DNA of 18,444 nucleotides, from the NCBI GenBank assembly GCA_013360215.1, contig JABWCP010000040.1:1-18444 (forward strand), written 5' to 3'. Below the pieces are notes generated by a model. The model made no database searches. It worked only from the letters and a program-made list of their open reading frames with translations, and had not been told where the DNA came from. The stretch's first letter is position 1, and each line of letters starts with the position of its first letter. Of the stretch, positions 16,476 through 18,444 are shown piece by piece. Origin of the DNA: a bacterium (GTDB taxonomy: Bacteria > CLD3 > SB21). Both the position numbers and the translations under genes were made by a program.

Positions 16476-16594
16476 CTTAGCGTCTCTGCGAGAAACAATT
16501 CATGTTCATGAGAAGTTACAACGATCAAATTGGAATACATGCTCGCCAAGACGCTAAGAACTTGTAAAGTTTTTCTGTTTAGCGTCTCTGCGAG
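16476..16594. repeat. Three copies of a 17-base dispersed repeat in alternating orientation
   Basis: Copy 1, CTTAGCGTCTCTGCGAG (16476-16492). Copy 2 inverted, CTCGCCAAGACGCTAAG (16542-16558). Copy 3, TTTAGCGTCTCTGCGAG (16578-16594), which differs from copy 1 at one base. Spacers are 49 and 19 bases. The pair at 10910-10955 belongs to the same family. Alternating orientation lets neighbouring copies form stem-loops. Copies were noticed only between genes, which suggests a REP-like or non-autonomous mobile element and not coding sequence. Confidence 0.65.
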
Positions 16595-16620
16595 ATGTTT
16601 TTATACTCATATATAGCAAC

Positions 16621-16654
16621 TAAAAAAAACGGCACAGGCGAATAACCTGTGCCG
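16621..16654 (-). terminator. Intrinsic terminator of the type IX cargo gene
   Basis: On the minus strand CGGCACAGG, a 7-base loop and CCTGTGCCG form a perfect 9-bp GC-rich stem (16630-16654). It is followed at once by eight T residues (A-run at 16622-16629 on the + strand). It sits about 25 bases after the stop of the gene ending at 16680, as expected for rho-independent termination, and it isolates that gene from icmF downstream. Confidence 0.92.
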
Positions 16655-16679
16655 CGTAAATAGGTATTTGATTCTTTAC

Positions 16680-18444
16680 TTACTTCATCAGCGTGATCTT
16701 GTGGCTTTGTGTGAGAGTGCCCGCTTCAAGCCGCACGATGTATATGCCGCTTGGTTGCATATTGCCGCTGTCATTGGTTGCATCCCACTGCACGGTGTGC
16801 CTACCGGTGGACTTGACACCACGATAAAGCGTCTTCACTTTCTGCCCGAGCGTATTATAGACCGTCAGCTTTATTTGCGTCTCTTGCGGCACTTCAAAGG
16901 CAATCGTTGTACTGGGATTAAAAGGATTAGGATAGTTGGCGGTGATTCTAAACTGTTCGGGCATGGAAGAAAGTGAGGATGCGGAAGAAGTTTTGGACAA
17001 TAATGCCGGCTTGATCTCAGGCGTAGTGCTTGGGATTGTTTCCGGTATAGATTTTGCCCCCATTGATTCCTCTTGATCCAATGCTTCTACATATGGGTCA
17101 AGTCCTTCCGTATAAGGATCGTTTTCTGTCCAGCGGAAGTGATAACCTGAGGCACGTACGGTTTCTTTGATCGGACGAAGCCATTCTTTTTTCTCCACAT
17201 CGCTCATCGTACTAAAGTCTAGCTGCAATCCGTAAGAACTCGAATTGTCAGACGCTACGCTTTGCGATAGATCGCTCTCTTTTGAAGCTATCGGATTACC
17301 GCCACAACCTTCACACTGGCCTACATAATCTACTGAATAATCTTCTGCGGTGTACATTGCTACCTCATTGATGGTGTCCCGCATAAAATAACGAAGCTGG
17401 AAGCAATATTCGTATGAATCCATAGGGACTACGCTAGCCGACGCTCCTGTAGATAGAGGCTGCCATACACCGCTAAAATTCCATTTGATGAACCATTGGA
17501 AACTGGCTTTGTATGATCCGGTCATATTAGAATAATAATTAAGCGTTTGTTTCTGTGTGAATATCTGCGGCCCTTGTACGGCAGCTACATGATTGCTCTG
17601 CTTATATATCGCTTTGGCATCCACGGCATTGGAGGCGACATAAAACGTCCGCACCGTATCAAATAATACGCCGTCAGACCATTTGCTAAAATAGATATTA
17701 CTACCGGCTTTTAGGCGGGTCACGACGGGTACATTGGTGCCCTGAAAACCCAGTGCAGCGCGGTAAGTCTGATCTTTGGCCAAAGTTTGATTTACTCCAT
17801 TGATACTCACTGTGACGGGTGACATGGCCGCTGTTGAAGTCGGAGTAATACTGAAGTTTTTGAAAAATGAAGTAACCGGTGCGCCTATCTCAGCTATGTT
17901 CCATATAGCGCGTGTAGCGCCCTCGCTTATCGGTGTTGATAGTAAGTTCTCGTATTGACTGCAATACAAATTATTTGTTGAAGCATCGTAGGTAACGAAA
18001 AAATCTTTATTCGGATAGTAGGGACTACTGGAACTAATATTTCCATAGATATCACGGCCATACCGGCAATCCCGTGTATCAATAGTAATCGTGCGCGAAA
18101 ACGTTAAGTTGATTGTTATCGTTATCAGATATTTACCGTAATCAAAAATGCGGTCGCACCCATTATTACTAGGGCTAGTCGTCGAATAGCCTTGAGTTGA
18201 AGCACCCACCAACAAAATATCTTTATTGAATGTTTGTTCCAAATACTGGGTGTGACCTGCCGGGATCGGAGTGAGCGAACTATCGTAATGTACATCGCCA
18301 GTTGATAGGTCAAATCGTGGTGTCCATTTGATCTGAACATAACTAGTACCGTAATTGATGATTTTTACTTTCAATTCGTAGGTAACCAACAGCCCATCGG
18401 CATAGAGATGATCAAGGCACGCAAGGCCTAAAACAATAAAAATA
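16680..18444 (-). CDS. Secreted protein with C-terminal type IX secretion (type A) sorting domain, 5' end off the window
   Basis: The frame is open to the window edge. Upstream of the TTG at 18389 it continues without a stop as YFIVLGLACLDHLYADGLL, which looks like the hydrophobic core and end of a signal peptide, so only a few residues are missing. Counting from 18389, residues 1-350 are Ser/Thr/Asn/aromatic-rich beta-type sequence with no family I recognise. A KWSDG...RTFYV unit lies near 236-251 and a GQCEGCGG motif near 357-364. Residues 370-478 are a Ser/Glu/Pro-rich linker. Residues 479-569 are the sorting domain: NYPNPFNPST (485-494), LTVYNTLGQKVKTL (508-521), HTVQWDATND, SGIYIVRLEAG (547-557) and KITLMK at the end. 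Such domains send cargo across the outer membrane by the type IX system, usually with removal or anchoring. The GC-rich terminator follows. Function of the body unknown. Confidence 0.9.
   Translation of the reverse strand, partial: IFIVLGLACLDHLYADGLLVTYELKVKIINYGTSYVQIKWTPRFDLSTGDVHYDSSLTPIPAGHTQYLEQTFNKDILLVGASTQGYSTTSPSNNGCDRIFDYGKYLITITINLTFSRTITIDTRDCRYGRDIYGNISSSSPYYPNKDFFVTYDASTNNLYCSQYENLLSTPISEGATRAIWNIAEIGAPVTSFFKNFSITPTSTAAMSPVTVSINGVNQTLAKDQTYRAALGFQGTNVPVVTRLKAGSNIYFSKWSDGVLFDTVRTFYVASNAVDAKAIYKQSNHVAAVQGPQIFTQKQTLNYYSNMTGSYKASFQWFIKWNFSGVWQPLSTGASASVVPMDSYEYCFQLRYFMRDTINEVAMYTAEDYSVDYVGQCEGCGGNPIASKESDLSQSVASDNSSSYGLQLDFSTMSDVEKKEWLRPIKETVRASGYHFRWTENDPYTEGLDPYVEALDQEESMGAKSIPETIPSTTPEIKPALLSKTSSASSLSSMPEQFRITANYPNPFNPSTTIAFEVPQETQIKLTVYNTLGQKVKTLYRGVKSTGRHTVQWDATNDSGNMQPSGIYIVRLEAGTLTQSHKITLMK

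Larger units (their letters stand above)
16350..16679. other. Intergenic region between icmF and the type IX cargo gene
   Basis: These 330 bases carry no convincing gene. From the icmF side they hold its Shine-Dalgarno (16356-16360), an AT-rich stretch that should contain the icmF promoter (no box I can defend), three copies of a 17-base repeat (16476-16594) and the terminator of the next gene (16621-16654). A 96-residue minus-strand frame covering 16259-16549 overlaps icmF and reads through the repeat, and was rejected. Confidence 0.7.

Noticed and set aside
16476-16594. Possible CRISPR-like array
   Set aside because: Only three 17-base copies in alternating orientation with unequal spacers (49 and 19 bases) and no cas genes; palindromic dispersed repeat is a better description.

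Overview
This window carries thirteen clear protein-coding genes, one possible gene tail at the left edge, and no rRNA, tRNA or CRISPR array. The organism looks like a member of the Fibrobacteres-Chlorobi-Bacteroidetes (FCB) assemblage or a related candidate phylum (Ignavibacteria, KSB1, Calditrichaeota-like). The best evidence is the C-terminal type A sorting domain (YPNPFNPST... GIYIVRLEAG) of the protein at the right edge, which implies a type IX secretion system. A fused isobutyryl-CoA mutase and an exported WD40-caspase fit that picture, but the phylum is an inference.

Left part (1-3674). A possible + strand gene tail (1-54) meets a MESH1-like small alarmone hydrolase on the minus strand (66-617). 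After a roughly 310-base regulatory gap comes a + strand operon: an exported S41 (IRBP/tricorn-type) peptidase, a small membrane protein, an ECF sigma factor and a zinc-finger anti-sigma factor with membrane segments. The gap holds a plausible promoter and two related inverted repeats. The second repeat is a 12-bp perfect stem that runs into the ribosome binding site of the peptidase gene. The operon looks like an envelope-signalling unit.

Middle part (3676-12496, all minus strand). Read in the direction of transcription: xdhA (2Fe-2S/FAD subunit of xanthine dehydrogenase), a 286-base gap containing a palindromic repeat, a DHCW-motif cupin, a very large exported WD40-caspase, xdhB (molybdenum subunit), udk (uridine kinase) and a small polytopic membrane protein with faint Mpv17/PMP22 resemblance. 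From cupin to membrane protein the gaps are only 9-40 bases, so one transcript is likely. The two xanthine dehydrogenase subunits are thus separated by a cupin and a secreted caspase-like protein. XdhAB and Udk both act in nucleobase/nucleoside metabolism. The place of the caspase is unexplained and is the most unusual gene arrangement here.

Right part (12547-18444, all minus strand). A DUF486/DMT-type membrane protein lies 23 bases downstream of icmF, the fused B12-binding/G-protein/mutase protein. Its active-site residues (Phe603, Gln798) point to isobutyryl-CoA/butyryl-CoA rather than methylmalonyl-CoA. A 330-base gap holds three copies of a 17-base repeat, related to the pair near 10.9 kb, and a strong intrinsic terminator for the last gene. 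That gene is a secreted type IX cargo protein whose 5' end runs off the window.
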